A DNA stretch of 43,951 bases from DATCVR01 sp036566745 (GTDB taxonomy: Bacteria; Actinomycetota; Actinomycetes; Jiangellales; Jiangellaceae): NCBI GenBank assembly GCA_036566745.1, contig DATCVR010000377.1, positions 1 to 43,951 on the forward strand. Direction: 5' to 3'. Each line of letters begins with the position of its first letter. The stretch's first letter is position 1. Made by a program: the position numbers and the translations under genes. Below, in pieces: positions 10,028 to 20,019 of the stretch. Below the pieces are notes generated by a model that saw only the letters and a program-made list of their open reading frames with translations, searched no databases and was not told where the DNA came from.

Positions 10028-10273
10028 GTGGCCCGCGTCGTCGTCGACGTCATGCTGAAGTCCGAGATCCTCGACCCGCAAGGCAAGGCCGTCCACGGCG
10101 CACTCGGCAGGCTCGGCTTCGCCGGTGTCGAGTCGGTCCGTCAGGGCAAGCGGTTCGAGATCGAATTCGCCGGCGAGCCCGGCCCCGAGGCGATCTCCGA
10201 GATCGAGCGGGCGGCCGCCACCGTGCTGTCCAACCCGGTCATCGAGGACTTCGTCGTCCGGGTCGAGCCGTGA
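10028..10273 (+). CDS. purS: phosphoribosylformylglycinamidine synthase subunit PurS
   Basis: PurS is the small (81-residue) structural subunit that joins PurQ and PurL in the three-part FGAM synthetase of Gram-positive bacteria. The sequence ARVVVDVMLKSEILDPQGKAV and the following GF.GV.SVRQGK pattern are diagnostic. GAGGAG (10015-10020) sits 7 bases before the GTG at 10028, whereas the GTG at 10022 would be only one base away, so 10028 is chosen. Its stop overlaps the purQ start (GTGA). Confidence 0.93.
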   Translation: MARVVVDVMLKSEILDPQGKAVHGALGRLGFAGVESVRQGKRFEIEFAGEPGPEAISEIERAAATVLSNPVIEDFVVRVEP

Positions 10274-10941
10274 AGATCGGCGTCGTCACCTTCCCGGGTT
10301 CGCTCGACGACCGGGACGCCGCTCGGGCGGTGCGGGTCGCCGGAGCCGAGGCGGTCTCGCTGTGGCACGGCGATGCCGACCTGCACGGCGTCGACGCGGT
10401 AGTGCTCCCCGGCGGGTTCTCCTACGGCGACTACCTGCGCTGCGGCGCCATCGCGCGGTTCGCGCCGGTCATGACGCCCCTGATCGACGCGGCCCGGGGT
10501 GGGTTGCCGGTGCTGGGCATCTGCAACGGGTTCCAGGTGTTGTGCGAGTCGCACCTGCTGCCCGGCGCCCTCATCCGCAACGACCACCGCAAGTTCGTCT
10601 GCCGCGACCAGCCGCTGCGGGTCGAGTCGACGTCCACGGCCTGGACCTCCGGGTACGAGGCCGGCCAGGAGATCGTCGTCCCGCTGAAGAACGGCGAGGG
10701 CGGCTTCGTCGCCGACGAGCGCACGCTTGACGAGCTCGAGGGCGAGGGTCGCGTCGTGGTCCGCTATGTCGGCGACAACCCCAACGGCTCGTACCGCGAC
10801 ATCGCCGGCATCACCAACGTCCGCGGCAACGTCGTGGGCCTCATGCCCCACCCCGAGCACGCGGTCGAGGAGCTCACCGGCCCCACCACCGACGGTCTCG
10901 CGTTCTTCACCTCCGTGATCGAGGGGATGGTGCGAGCGTGA
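10270..10941 (+). CDS. purQ: phosphoribosylformylglycinamidine synthase subunit PurQ (glutaminase)
   Basis: PurQ is a class I glutamine amidotransferase that supplies ammonia to PurL. The nucleophile region reads LPVLGICNGFQVLCESHLLPGAL, with Cys in GICNGFQ. The oxyanion strand is VLPGGFSYGDYLRCG, and the catalytic His-Glu is in GLMPHPEHAVEE. The protein is 223 residues, normal for PurQ. The GTG at 10270 overlaps the purS stop by 4 bases (GTGA), a translational-coupling arrangement. The frame is open far upstream through purB, but that is shadow. Confidence 0.94.
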   Translation: MKIGVVTFPGSLDDRDAARAVRVAGAEAVSLWHGDADLHGVDAVVLPGGFSYGDYLRCGAIARFAPVMTPLIDAARGGLPVLGICNGFQVLCESHLLPGALIRNDHRKFVCRDQPLRVESTSTAWTSGYEAGQEIVVPLKNGEGGFVADERTLDELEGEGRVVVRYVGDNPNGSYRDIAGITNVRGNVVGLMPHPEHAVEELTGPTTDGLAFFTSVIEGMVRA

Positions 10942-10996
10942 CGATCGACACCGGAACGGCGAGGCGCCGAGTGAGGGACGAACGAGGAGACCGAGC

Positions 10997-11000
<4 letters not shown>
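10938..11000 (+). other. 20-codon minigene between purQ and purL with a duplicated purL start
   Basis: A short frame (GTG at 10938, stop at 10998-11000) overlaps the purQ stop as GTGA and the purL start as GTGA. Its first five codons read Met-Thr-Ile-Asp-Thr, the same as PurL. The cause is a 21-base near-repeat with one mismatch, 10933-10953 versus 10992-11012. It may be a relic of a duplication that keeps ribosomes on the message until purL. Whether it is translated is unknown. Confidence 0.5.
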
Positions 11001-13255
<2,255 letters not shown>

Positions 13256-13260
13256 TCCCG

Positions 13261-13314
13261 GTGATCGTTGGAGGATTCCGGCTGCCCTGGCGACCACTCG
13301 GCGCCAACGATCAC
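13261..13314. repeat. 11-bp perfect inverted repeat after purL
   Basis: GTGATCGTTGG (13261-13271) and CCAACGATCAC (13304-13314) are exact complements separated by 32 bases. The pair begins 5 bases after the purL stop and ends 11 bases before the next start codon. It could be an RNA stem (terminator or stabiliser) or a protein-binding dyad. Confidence 0.6.
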
Positions 13315-13325
13315 GGGCGCGTGGC

Positions 13326-14111
13326 GTGAGGCGCATCGATCCGGCGAAGGTATGGGCGGCCTACGCCGACGGTCACGCGGCGCTGCGCGACTGGCTGGCC
13401 GGCCTGCCCGCAGCCGCGTGGAGCCGGCCCACGGTGCTGCCCGGGTGGAACGTGGCCGACCTTGCGGCCCACCTGAGCCTCACTGCCGACGCGCTCGCCG
13501 CCCTGGGCCCGGCCGGCCGCGACGCCCGGCCGATGACGCTCGGCACATACCTGAGTCAGTACGAAGCCTCGGCCGAGGCCATCGACGAGCTGACGAGGTC
13601 GGCCGCGGGCGGCTCGGCGCGTACCCCGGCCGACGTCCTGGCGGCACTCGACGACCGGATGCGCGCGGCCGCCGAGGTGATCGCGACGATGCCCGGCGAC
13701 CGGGTGGTCCAGGCCAGGCGGGGGCCGATCCAGGTGGGCGAGTTCCTGCGCAGCCGGGCCATCGAGATCGCCGTCCACGCGGACGACCTCGCCCGCTCGG
13801 TGCCCGACGTCGCCCCGCCCGCCGTGCCGCGGGGTACCACGCAGGTGGCGGTGCGCGCGCTGCTCGACGTGCTCGCCGAACGCTCGCCCGGTCGCAGCGT
13901 CGAGGTGCGGGTGCCGCCGTTCGCCGCGGTGCAGTGCATCGAGGGCCCCCGCCACACCCGCGGCACGCCGCCCAATGTCGTCGAGACCGACGCCACCACC
14001 TGGCTGCGCCTCGCGAGCGGACGGATGACCTGGGACGACGCGGTTCGGGCCGGTGCGGTGGCGGCCAGCGGCGAGCGGGCCGACCTCACCGCGCAGCTGC
14101 CGGTGCTCTGA
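13326..14111 (+). CDS. maleylpyruvate isomerase family mycothiol-dependent enzyme
   Basis: This 261-residue protein has the MDMPI/DinB-like N-terminal four-helix domain, with the metal-site pattern VLPGWNVADLAAHLSLTADAL and later SRAIEIAVHADDLARSV. A smaller C-terminal domain of the MDMPI-C/SCP-like type (about 180-261, TTWLRLASGRMTWDDAV) follows. Family members use mycothiol as a thiol cofactor in isomerase or transferase reactions; the substrate here is unknown. No good Shine-Dalgarno sequence precedes the GTG at 13326, so the start is moderately uncertain. It is on the same strand as purL, 70 bases downstream, and converges on the anti-sigma gene. Confidence 0.8.
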   Translation: MRRIDPAKVWAAYADGHAALRDWLAGLPAAAWSRPTVLPGWNVADLAAHLSLTADALAALGPAGRDARPMTLGTYLSQYEASAEAIDELTRSAAGGSARTPADVLAALDDRMRAAAEVIATMPGDRVVQARRGPIQVGEFLRSRAIEIAVHADDLARSVPDVAPPAVPRGTTQVAVRALLDVLAERSPGRSVEVRVPPFAAVQCIEGPRHTRGTPPNVVETDATTWLRLASGRMTWDDAVRAGAVAASGERADLTAQLPVL

Positions 14112-14142
14112 CCGGCGCGCGCTCGTCCGGTGTTCGGCTCGG

Positions 14143-14856
14143 CTAGCGGGACGGCGTGGCGGTGAGGGTGGTGCTGGCGTCGGCCGTGACCAGGCGCACC
14201 TCGTCGATGGCGTAGACGCCGAGGTCGAGGGTCGTTCCGGTGCTGCACGTCGAGTCGTCGACCACGCACGTGCCCACCACGGACGTGTTCCCACCGGCGT
14301 CGACCACCACGTCGTACTCGCCCGCGACCGGGGCGTCGCGCACCAGCACGAACAACCAGGACGGTTCGCCCTCGTAGAAGAACACGGTGCCGGCCGAGTC
14401 GCCGCCGGGATCGCGAAGATCGGCGGCGGCGAAGTAGTGCCCGTCGGCGACGTCGAGCGTGTCGCGGTAGGCGGCCGCGAGCTCGCGGTCGGGCTCGGTG
14501 GCCTGCCACACGGCGCCGGCAGCGGCCAGGCCGACCACTCCGGCGGCCGCGGCGACCAGGAGCGGCCGGGTGAACCTCCGGCGTCGCGACGTCAGCGGGA
14601 CCGGCGCCTCGTTCTCGCGGGGGAGCGCGGCGATCCGTTCGAGAACGGCGCTCTCGAACCCGGCCGGCGGTTCGTGGGTGCGGGCGATCAGCAGGACCTC
14701 GTCGGCGATCTGGGTCAGCTCCTCGAGCTCTCGGCGGCAGGACTCGCACCCGCCGAGATGGCTCAGCACCCGAGCCCGATCGGGGCCGCTGGCAGCGCCG
14801 GTGGCGACCTCGGCGAGCGACTCGGCCAGGTCGGCGCACCTCGTCGGTTCATCCAT
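14143..14856 (-). CDS. anti-sigma factor with zinc-binding ASD and one membrane span
   Basis: This 237-residue protein has an N-terminal cytoplasmic anti-sigma domain with the H-x3-C-x2-C motif (His33, Cys37, Cys40 in SHLGGCESC). A single membrane span lies at about 98-116 (PLLVAAAAGVVGLAAAGAV), followed by an external RskA-like C-terminal domain rich in beta structure with two Cys near VGTCVVDDSTCSTG. Its ATG overlaps the end of the sigma-factor gene by 8 bases, so the two are translated together. It would hold the sigma factor at the membrane until an external signal triggers its release. The signal is not known. Confidence 0.88.
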   Translation of the reverse strand: MDEPTRCADLAESLAEVATGAASGPDRARVLSHLGGCESCRRELEELTQIADEVLLIARTHEPPAGFESAVLERIAALPRENEAPVPLTSRRRRFTRPLLVAAAAGVVGLAAAGAVWQATEPDRELAAAYRDTLDVADGHYFAAADLRDPGGDSAGTVFFYEGEPSWLFVLVRDAPVAGEYDVVVDAGGNTSVVGTCVVDDSTCSTGTTLDLGVYAIDEVRLVTADASTTLTATPSR

Positions 14857-15385
14857 GGCTCACCTCCAGCTTCTGGCGCAGCCGGGCCAGCCCGGTCCGG
14901 ATCCGGGTCTTCGCGGTGCCCAGCGGGATGTCCTGGCGTTCACTGATCTCCTGCGCGGTGAGCCCGAAATGCACCGATAGCACCACGGCCACCGCCTGTT
15001 CGTGCGGAATCGACCGAAGCGCCGCGGTGACCCGGTCGCTGTCGGCGAGCCGGTCGCCCACGTCGCGCCCGGCGACGAGCATGTCGGCGATCGCCTCCGG
15101 ATCGATGGGCAACTCCCGCCGGACCCGGAGCACATCGATGGCGGCATTGCGGGCGATCGTCAGCAGCCACGTCGAGGCCCGTCCGCGCCGGGCGTCATAG
15201 CTGCCGGCGTGGCGCCAAGCTCGGACGAAGGCGTCCTGGGCCACCTCCTCGGCCAGCGCGGGAACGCCCACGACGGTGAGCGCGAGACCGTACACCCGCG
15301 CTTGGTGACGTCGGACGAAGGTGGCGGCCGCGTCGGTGTCGTCAGCCGCCATCCCGGCGAGCAGCGCCTCGTCCGAGACTCCCAT
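14849..15385 (-). CDS. ECF-family RNA polymerase sigma factor
   Basis: This 178-residue group 4 sigma factor has region 2 at about 22-90 (VRRHQARVYGLALTVVG...AEEVAQDAFVRAWRHAGSYDARRGRASTWLLTIARNAAIDVLR) and region 4 at about 120-175 (LRSIPHEQAVAVVLSVHFGLTAQEISERQDIPLGTAKTRIRTGLARLRQKL). It looks SigK-like, matching an RskA-like partner. The ATG at 15383-15385 has no clear Shine-Dalgarno sequence; TAGATA lies 5 bases upstream on the minus strand. It is divergent from the lipoprotein gene, a likely target through the shared 161-base intergenic region. Confidence 0.92.
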   Translation of the reverse strand: MGVSDEALLAGMAADDTDAAATFVRRHQARVYGLALTVVGVPALAEEVAQDAFVRAWRHAGSYDARRGRASTWLLTIARNAAIDVLRVRRELPIDPEAIADMLVAGRDVGDRLADSDRVTAALRSIPHEQAVAVVLSVHFGLTAQEISERQDIPLGTAKTRIRTGLARLRQKLEVSHG

Positions 15386-15445
15386 GCCTGTATCTACGGA
15401 TCGCCGTGCCGGATCGATTGCGTCGTACCCCCATCCATGTCCGCG

Positions 15446-15486
15446 CCTGCCACGTACTTCCTACCGGACGACCTCAGTCCGGCAGG
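15446..15486. promoter_or_regulatory. nested inverted repeats in the sigma/lipoprotein intergenic region
   Basis: CCTGCC (15446-15451) and GGCAGG (15481-15486) flank an inner dyad, CCGGAC (15464-15469) with GTCCGG (15477-15482). The dyads lie in the 161 bases between two divergent genes, where the promoters of both must be. No protein can be assigned to them. Confidence 0.3.
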
Positions 15487-15546
15487 TACACCGTGGTCTC
15501 CCGTGGCACCTCGGGTGTCGCGGGACCACCGTCGATCGGAGAGACG

Positions 15547-15981
15547 ATGCGCAGATTACTGGTCCTTCCCACGCTCGCGCTGGCACTCGTGCTGGCCGCG
15601 TGTGGCGGCGACGACGACACGGCCACGGGCGGCAGCACGGAAGGCTCGGACGGCATGACCCTGTCCATCTCCTCGCCCGACGACGGCGCCGAGGTGGACG
15701 TCCCCTTCACGGTGGAGTTCGACTCCAGCGTCCCGCTCGGGCCGACCGACTCCGGTGAGCACCACGTCCACGTCTTCTTCGACGGCGACGACTCGGAGTA
15801 CCAGGTGGTCGAGGGCGACAGCGTCGAGATCACCGACCTGCCCGAGGGCGAGCACGTCGTCAACGCCTCGCTGCGCAACGCCGATCACTCGGCGGCCGGC
15901 GTCGAGACCGAGATCACCGTGACCGTCGGCCAGGGCGGCGGCGGTGCGACGGAGTCGGACACCGGTGGACTCGACTACTGA
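15547..15981 (+). CDS. lipoprotein, DUF4399-like
   Basis: This 144-residue exported lipoprotein has a short signal peptide and lipobox L-A-A-C with the modified Cys at residue 19, followed by an acidic linker (GGDDDTATGGSTEGSDG). The body is an Ig-like beta domain containing GEHHVHVFFDGDD and EGEHVVNASLRNADHSAAG, which resembles DUF4399 and related domains. The HHVH cluster could bind metal, but that is inference. GGAGA precedes the ATG by 4-5 bases. Upstream in-frame starts would put polar sequence before the signal peptide and are rejected. The next gene overlaps its end, so the two form an operon. Confidence 0.75.
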   Translation: MRRLLVLPTLALALVLAACGGDDDTATGGSTEGSDGMTLSISSPDDGAEVDVPFTVEFDSSVPLGPTDSGEHHVHVFFDGDDSEYQVVEGDSVEITDLPEGEHVVNASLRNADHSAAGVETEITVTVGQGGGGATESDTGGLDY

Positions 15982-16699
15982 TCGACCGGGAGACGACCGG
16001 TCGCGCCGGCCGGCAGCGGACGCTCCGGCAGGCGGCGCAGTGGCCACGCTCGAGCGCAACAACCGGCGGACCCGGTGGTACCACGCGGGCGTGTACGTCA
16101 CCGTCCTGGTGCTGCTGGCCACCGGGTGGTGGCTGTTGCTGGGACAGGAAGGACGCCCCAGCGTGCTGGCGAAGGTGTCCGGGGTGTCCGATGCGCAGCT
16201 GCACACCTACGTGGGCTGGGTGTTCGCGGGGTGGGCGGTCCTCGGCGTCGCGCTCGGGTGGCGGGCGGCCCGGACGCTGGTGCAGGATTCGGTCCGCTTT
16301 CGCCGCGGCGACGCCTCGTGGTTCGCGCGGTGGCCCGCTTCGCTGGTGGCGGGGCGGTTCGGGCGGCACGAAGGCCACTTCGACCCGGGCCAGCGGGTCG
16401 CCGACCTCGTGATGGTCGCGCTGCTGGTGGTGCTCATCGGCTCCGGGATCGGTCTGGTGCTGGTCAGTGGTGGGCCGGCGTTCGTCTGGTTCAACCGGCT
16501 GCACCGCTGGTCGACGTACCTGTTCACGCCGGTGCTCCTGGGTCACATCGCCATCGCGGCGGGCATCCTGCCCGGCTACCGGGGGGTGTGGCGGGCGATG
16601 CACCTCGGCGGCCGGTTACGCCGGGAGGACGCCCAGCGGGTCTGGCCGGGCTGGACCGATCGGCAGCCGGGCGACGAGGAGGACCCGCCACGGACGTGA
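15965..16699 (+). CDS. b-type cytochrome membrane protein (cytochrome b561 / FdhI-like)
   Basis: The protein has four membrane spans with histidines placed to bind two b haems: RWYHAGVYVTVLVLLATGWW, QLHTYVGWVFAGWAVLGVAL, VADLVMVALLVVLIGSGIGLV with FNRLHRWSTYLF, and VLLGHIAIAAGI. This pattern fits the cytochrome b561 / formate-dehydrogenase gamma family that passes electrons between membrane and quinone. The start is uncertain. The GTG at 15965 (244 residues) overlaps the lipoprotein gene by 17 bases with GGAG 10 bases upstream; the GTG at 16040 would remove a polar N-terminal tail. Overlap with the lipoprotein gene suggests the pair works together in an extracytoplasmic redox step. Confidence 0.72.
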   Translation: MDSTTDRPGDDRSRRPAADAPAGGAVATLERNNRRTRWYHAGVYVTVLVLLATGWWLLLGQEGRPSVLAKVSGVSDAQLHTYVGWVFAGWAVLGVALGWRAARTLVQDSVRFRRGDASWFARWPASLVAGRFGRHEGHFDPGQRVADLVMVALLVVLIGSGIGLVLVSGGPAFVWFNRLHRWSTYLFTPVLLGHIAIAAGILPGYRGVWRAMHLGGRLRREDAQRVWPGWTDRQPGDEEDPPRT

Positions 16700-16732
16700 C
16701 GTCATCTGACCGCGCCGCACGACAATTCGGAG

Positions 16733-16762
16733 GAACGGTCGCCTCGACACGACGAACGGTCG
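16733..16762 (+). promoter_or_regulatory. direct repeat with 21-base period upstream of the MFS gene (candidate AraC-type operator)
   Basis: GAACGGTCG occurs at 16733-16741 and again at 16754-16762, an offset of 21 bases or two helical turns. AraC-family activators typically bind direct half-sites at this spacing. The site is 54-83 bases before the MFS start codon, and an AraC-type regulator is encoded just beyond that gene. Confidence 0.4.
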
Positions 16763-16815
16763 GGTACGGCGGGGTGTGACCGAACATGCTGGCACTCCCA
16801 CAGTCAAGGAGTGTC

Positions 16816-18003
16816 ATGTCGAGTTCCGCCACGTCCGTGACCGTTACCAGTCCGAGCGCCTCCCGCCCGGCCGCGTGGTGGGCTGTCGTCTCGCTGGGGC
16901 TCGGCATCTTCACGCTCGTGACGAGCGAGTTCCTGCCCGCCAGCCTGCTCTCGCCGATGGCCGAGCACCTCGGGGTGAGCGAGGGCGTGGCCGGTCAGCT
17001 GGTCACCGCGACCGCCGTAGCCGGTATTGTCGCGGGTCCGGTGATCGTCGCGCTCCTTCCGCCGATCGACAGGCGCTGGGTGATGCTGGCGCTCACCGCC
17101 TTGTCGATCGCGTCGAACGTGGTGGTCGCCGTCGCGCCGAGTCTCGCGGTGATGCTGGTCGGCCGGGCGCTGCTGGGCATCTCGCTCTCCGGCTTCTGGG
17201 CGCTCTCGCTCGCCGTGGTGGCACAGCTGGTTCCCACGGAGCGGCTCGGTCGAGCCATGATGATCGTGAACACCGGGGTCTCCCTCGCCACGGTCGCCGC
17301 CGTGCCGCTCGGCGCGTACATCGGTGAGCAGCTCGGCTGGAAGGTCGCCTTCGTCGGTGCGGCGGTGGCGGGCGGATTGACGCTGGTCCTGCAGTTCGCG
17401 GCGCTGCCGCGCGTCGAGGCGAGCGAGCGCTCTGGGCTCCGCCCGCTCATCGACACGTTGCTCACGCCGGTCATCGGTGTCGGCTTCATCGCCCTCGCCC
17501 TGATGGTCACCGGACATTTCGCCGCGTTCACCTATGTTCGCCCGATGCTCGACCGAATCGACGGGCTCCGTCCCGGGACGCTGGCGCTGGTGCTGGCCGC
17601 GTTCGGGGTGGCGACCTTCGCCGGCAACCTGCTCGCCGGCTTCCTCGCTGACCGGCGGCTGAGGGTGCTGCTGGTCGCGATGCCGCTGGTGATCGCCGTG
17701 ACGACCACAGTGCTCGCGCTGGCCGATGGAAGCTTGGGCATCGCTCTCGCCGCGGTCGTGGCGTGGGGTGTGGGCTTCGGCGGGGTGCCGACCATGGTGC
17801 AGACCTGGCTCGCGCGCGTGGCGCCCGAGCGACTGGAGAGTGCGGGCGGCCTCACCGTGTCGACCTTCCAGATCTCGATCGCCCTGGGTGCCGCGATCGG
17901 TGGCATCGTCGTCGACGCGATCGACGTTCGGGCCACGTTCGTCATGGCCGGTGTGGCGGCGCTGATCGGATCGATGATCTTCTCGCGGGTGCGCACCAGC
18001 TGA
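16816..18003 (+). CDS. MFS efflux transporter, NepI-like
   Basis: This 395-residue major facilitator protein has 12 predicted spans. Its order of motifs follows the purine-ribonucleoside exporter NepI and related DHA1 pumps: LVTSEFLPASLLSPMAEHLGVSEGVAGQLVTATA near the start, MLVGRALLGISLSGFWALSLAVVAQLVP in the middle, and VSTFQISIALGAAIGGIVVDAI near the end. NepI exports inosine and guanosine, an interesting fit with a window full of purine genes, but drug efflux is equally possible. AAGGAG (16806-16811) sits 4 bases before the ATG at 16816, which beats the in-frame ATG at 16786. It converges on the AraC regulator. Confidence 0.82.
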   Translation: MSSSATSVTVTSPSASRPAAWWAVVSLGLGIFTLVTSEFLPASLLSPMAEHLGVSEGVAGQLVTATAVAGIVAGPVIVALLPPIDRRWVMLALTALSIASNVVVAVAPSLAVMLVGRALLGISLSGFWALSLAVVAQLVPTERLGRAMMIVNTGVSLATVAAVPLGAYIGEQLGWKVAFVGAAVAGGLTLVLQFAALPRVEASERSGLRPLIDTLLTPVIGVGFIALALMVTGHFAAFTYVRPMLDRIDGLRPGTLALVLAAFGVATFAGNLLAGFLADRRLRVLLVAMPLVIAVTTTVLALADGSLGIALAAVVAWGVGFGGVPTMVQTWLARVAPERLESAGGLTVSTFQISIALGAAIGGIVVDAIDVRATFVMAGVAALIGSMIFSRVRTS

Positions 18004-18030
18004 CGGTGCGGCACGTCGCTCCGGGCAGGG

Positions 18031-19014
18031 TCAGGCCGAGGCGCGCGCGACGGCGGTCTCCACCTCGGGGGGCGGCTCGGCGGCATCGCTGGAGCGTCGG
18101 GTCATCGCCCGCCGCCAGTCCGTCGGGGCGGTGCCGTTGTGCCGGTGGAAGGCCCGGCGGAAGCCCTCGTCGGACACGTAGCCGAGGGTGAAGGCGATCT
18201 GGCTCACCGGCCAGCCGGCCAGCAGCAGCTCCTCGGCCCGGCGCATCCGGACTCTCGTCAGATAGCGTGCCGGCGACTCGCCGACGATGGTGCGGAAGCG
18301 CTCCGCGAAGTGCGAGCGCGACGTGCTGGCGATGCGGGCCAGGGACGCCACGGTCCACGGCGAACCCGGGGCCGAGTGGATCGCCTCGAGCGCACGCGCG
18401 AGATGGGGATCGCGGAGCTGCGCCAGCCAGGCGTCGGCGCTGCCGCACCCGCTCTCGAGCCAGGAGCGCAGCGTGGCCGAGACGATGAGATCGATCAGCC
18501 GGGCGAACACCGCCGAGCTGCCTGGCCGCACGTCGGCGATCTCGGCGTCCACCAACCCGAGCAGCCCGCCGTAGGCCGGATCATCGGCTCGGAAGCCGCA
18601 GCTGAAGAGCACGGCCGGCATCAGCTCGGTGACTCGCTCGAACGCCGCGGCGTCGAGGGTCAGCACGCCGGTGACGAGCCGCGCGAGGCGGTGTGGCCCA
18701 GCCTGCACGCGATGGTCGCCACCGCGGGGCAGCAGGATGAAGTCGCCGGCTTGCAGCGACAGGTGCTCGGCACCGCCGCACAGGCGTATCCCCGTGGCAG
18801 GGGTGCCGGTCGACCGCACGGTGGGCGAACCGGCGGTCACGTACACGAAGCGCGTCCCGTCGCCGCCCACCCACTGCGTGTGGCCGGGCATGATCCGCAG
18901 CTGCCGTACCGCGGTGGTCGACCAGCGCATGCTCGCGAGCAGCTCGTCGACCGCCGCGGCCGGTCGCCGCGTAGCCGCGGACGACGAAGCCCTCGATGTC
19001 GACGTGACACGCAT
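18031..19014 (-). CDS. AraC-family transcriptional regulator
   Basis: This 327-residue protein has an N-terminal cupin sensor domain of the AraC_binding_2/cupin_6 type (about 25-190, with CGGAEHLSLQAGDFILLPRGGDHRVQ). The C-terminal double helix-turn-helix spans about 210-305 (WTVASLARIASTSRSHFAERFRTIVGESPARYLTRVRMRRAEELLLAGWPVSQIAFTLGYVSDEGFRRAFHRHNGTAPTDWRR). It lies 21 bases downstream of phzF on the same strand and converges on the MFS gene. No clear Shine-Dalgarno sequence precedes the annotated ATG; Met29 is an alternative start. Likely targets are its two neighbours. Confidence 0.85.
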   Translation of the reverse strand: MRVTSTSRASSSAATRRPAAAVDELLASMRWSTTAVRQLRIMPGHTQWVGGDGTRFVYVTAGSPTVRSTGTPATGIRLCGGAEHLSLQAGDFILLPRGGDHRVQAGPHRLARLVTGVLTLDAAAFERVTELMPAVLFSCGFRADDPAYGGLLGLVDAEIADVRPGSSAVFARLIDLIVSATLRSWLESGCGSADAWLAQLRDPHLARALEAIHSAPGSPWTVASLARIASTSRSHFAERFRTIVGESPARYLTRVRMRRAEELLLAGWPVSQIAFTLGYVSDEGFRRAFHRHNGTAPTDWRRAMTRRSSDAAEPPPEVETAVARASA

Positions 19015-19035
19015 GCACGGGTCAAGGCGACCCGC

Positions 19036-19911
19036 CTAGGAATCATTCCCCAGGGTGAACGTGCCGCGCCCCACGATCACCGCATGGCCGCCCACTCGTA
19101 CCTCGGTGACTTCGTCGCCCTCGGCGGTGACCTGGGCGAACAGGGTCGAGGGGCGGCCCACCTGCGCACCCTGGGCGATCGTGAGGATCTCGCCGGAGCC
19201 GATGCGGCCGTGCCGGACCAGGTGAAGCGCCAACGGCCCGGCCGCCGACCCGCAGGCCGGATCCTCGGGGACGTAGTCGAACGGCGAGAACATCCGGCTC
19301 GTGTAGGACGTCCCGGAGCCGGCCGCCACGTTGATCCGGATCGGGCGGCCGCACAAGCGACCCAGGGCCGCGAAGTCCGGCTGGATCGCCACGACCTCGG
19401 CCGGAGAGTCGAGCACGAGGAACAGGTGGGCGATGCCGTTGTCGTAGACCTCGACCGGGACGGACGGCGAACCCACCCGGAGCAGGGTGCAGAGCTCCTC
19501 GACCTGCAGCCACGCCGTGTGCGAGGGCAGCGGCTGGGACATCCAGCCGAAGATCCGCCCGTCGTCGTCGATCCGCACGTCGATCGGGATGGTGCCGCGG
19601 CCCGTCTCGATCGTGACGGTGACGGCGCCGGAGTCGCCCCCGAGGCGGTCGACGGCGAGCAGACCGGCCGTGCCGAGGGTGGGGTGGCCGGCGAACTCCA
19701 GCTCTGTCACCGAGCTGAAGTACCGGGCCCGGACGTCACCGCCGTCGCGCGGGGGCAGCACGAACACGGTCTCGGAGAGGTTGAGCTCGCGGGCCAGTGG
19801 CTGGAGGTCGGCCTCGTCCATCGCGTCCGCCGCGGTGAACACGGCGAGCTGGTTGCCGGCCAGCGGGCGGTCGGTGAACACGTCGAGCAGGACGTACGGG
19901 TGGGTCGGCAT
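19036..19911 (-). CDS. PhzF-family isomerase
   Basis: This 291-residue protein has the diaminopimelate-epimerase-like fold. The N-terminus reads YVLLDVFTDRPLAGNQLAVF, and the catalytic Glu is at residue 47 (LNLSETVFV). ELEFAGHPTLGTA and DPACGSAAGPLALHL are the two core motifs. PhzF proper isomerises DHHA in phenazine synthesis, but no other phz genes are here, so this is more likely one of the many PhzF-like proteins of unknown substrate. TAGCCT lies 7 bases before the ATG on the minus strand, with no Shine-Dalgarno sequence. It is co-directional with the AraC regulator. Confidence 0.85.
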   Translation of the reverse strand: MPTHPYVLLDVFTDRPLAGNQLAVFTAADAMDEADLQPLARELNLSETVFVLPPRDGGDVRARYFSSVTELEFAGHPTLGTAGLLAVDRLGGDSGAVTVTIETGRGTIPIDVRIDDDGRIFGWMSQPLPSHTAWLQVEELCTLLRVGSPSVPVEVYDNGIAHLFLVLDSPAEVVAIQPDFAALGRLCGRPIRINVAAGSGTSYTSRMFSPFDYVPEDPACGSAAGPLALHLVRHGRIGSGEILTIAQGAQVGRPSTLFAQVTAEGDEVTEVRVGGHAVIVGRGTFTLGNDS

Positions 19912-19918
19912 GGCCTGA

Positions 19919-19924
19919 AGGCTA
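19919..19924 (-). promoter_or_regulatory. putative -10 box for leaderless phzF transcript
   Basis: On the minus strand TAGCCT ends 7 bases before the ATG, with no Shine-Dalgarno sequence between. It follows the same layout as the other leaderless candidates. Confidence 0.4.
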
Positions 19925-20019
19925 TCGCCGTGATCACTCCGGGAGGCAGGCCCGCGGACCGGATCGTCGGGGGTTCCGACCGGGAAAACCTCTGGCGAGG
20001 CGTGCCCTCACGGACGACC

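Noticed and set aside
8722..10941. A 739-residue PurQ fusion reaching back through purB
   Set aside because: The upstream part is an out-of-frame shadow of purB and the intergenic region. The GTG at 10270 overlapping purS is the normal start.
19036..19911. A phenazine biosynthesis cluster
   Set aside because: Only a PhzF-like gene is present. No phzA-E or phzG homologue is nearby, and PhzF-like proteins are common outside phenazine pathways.
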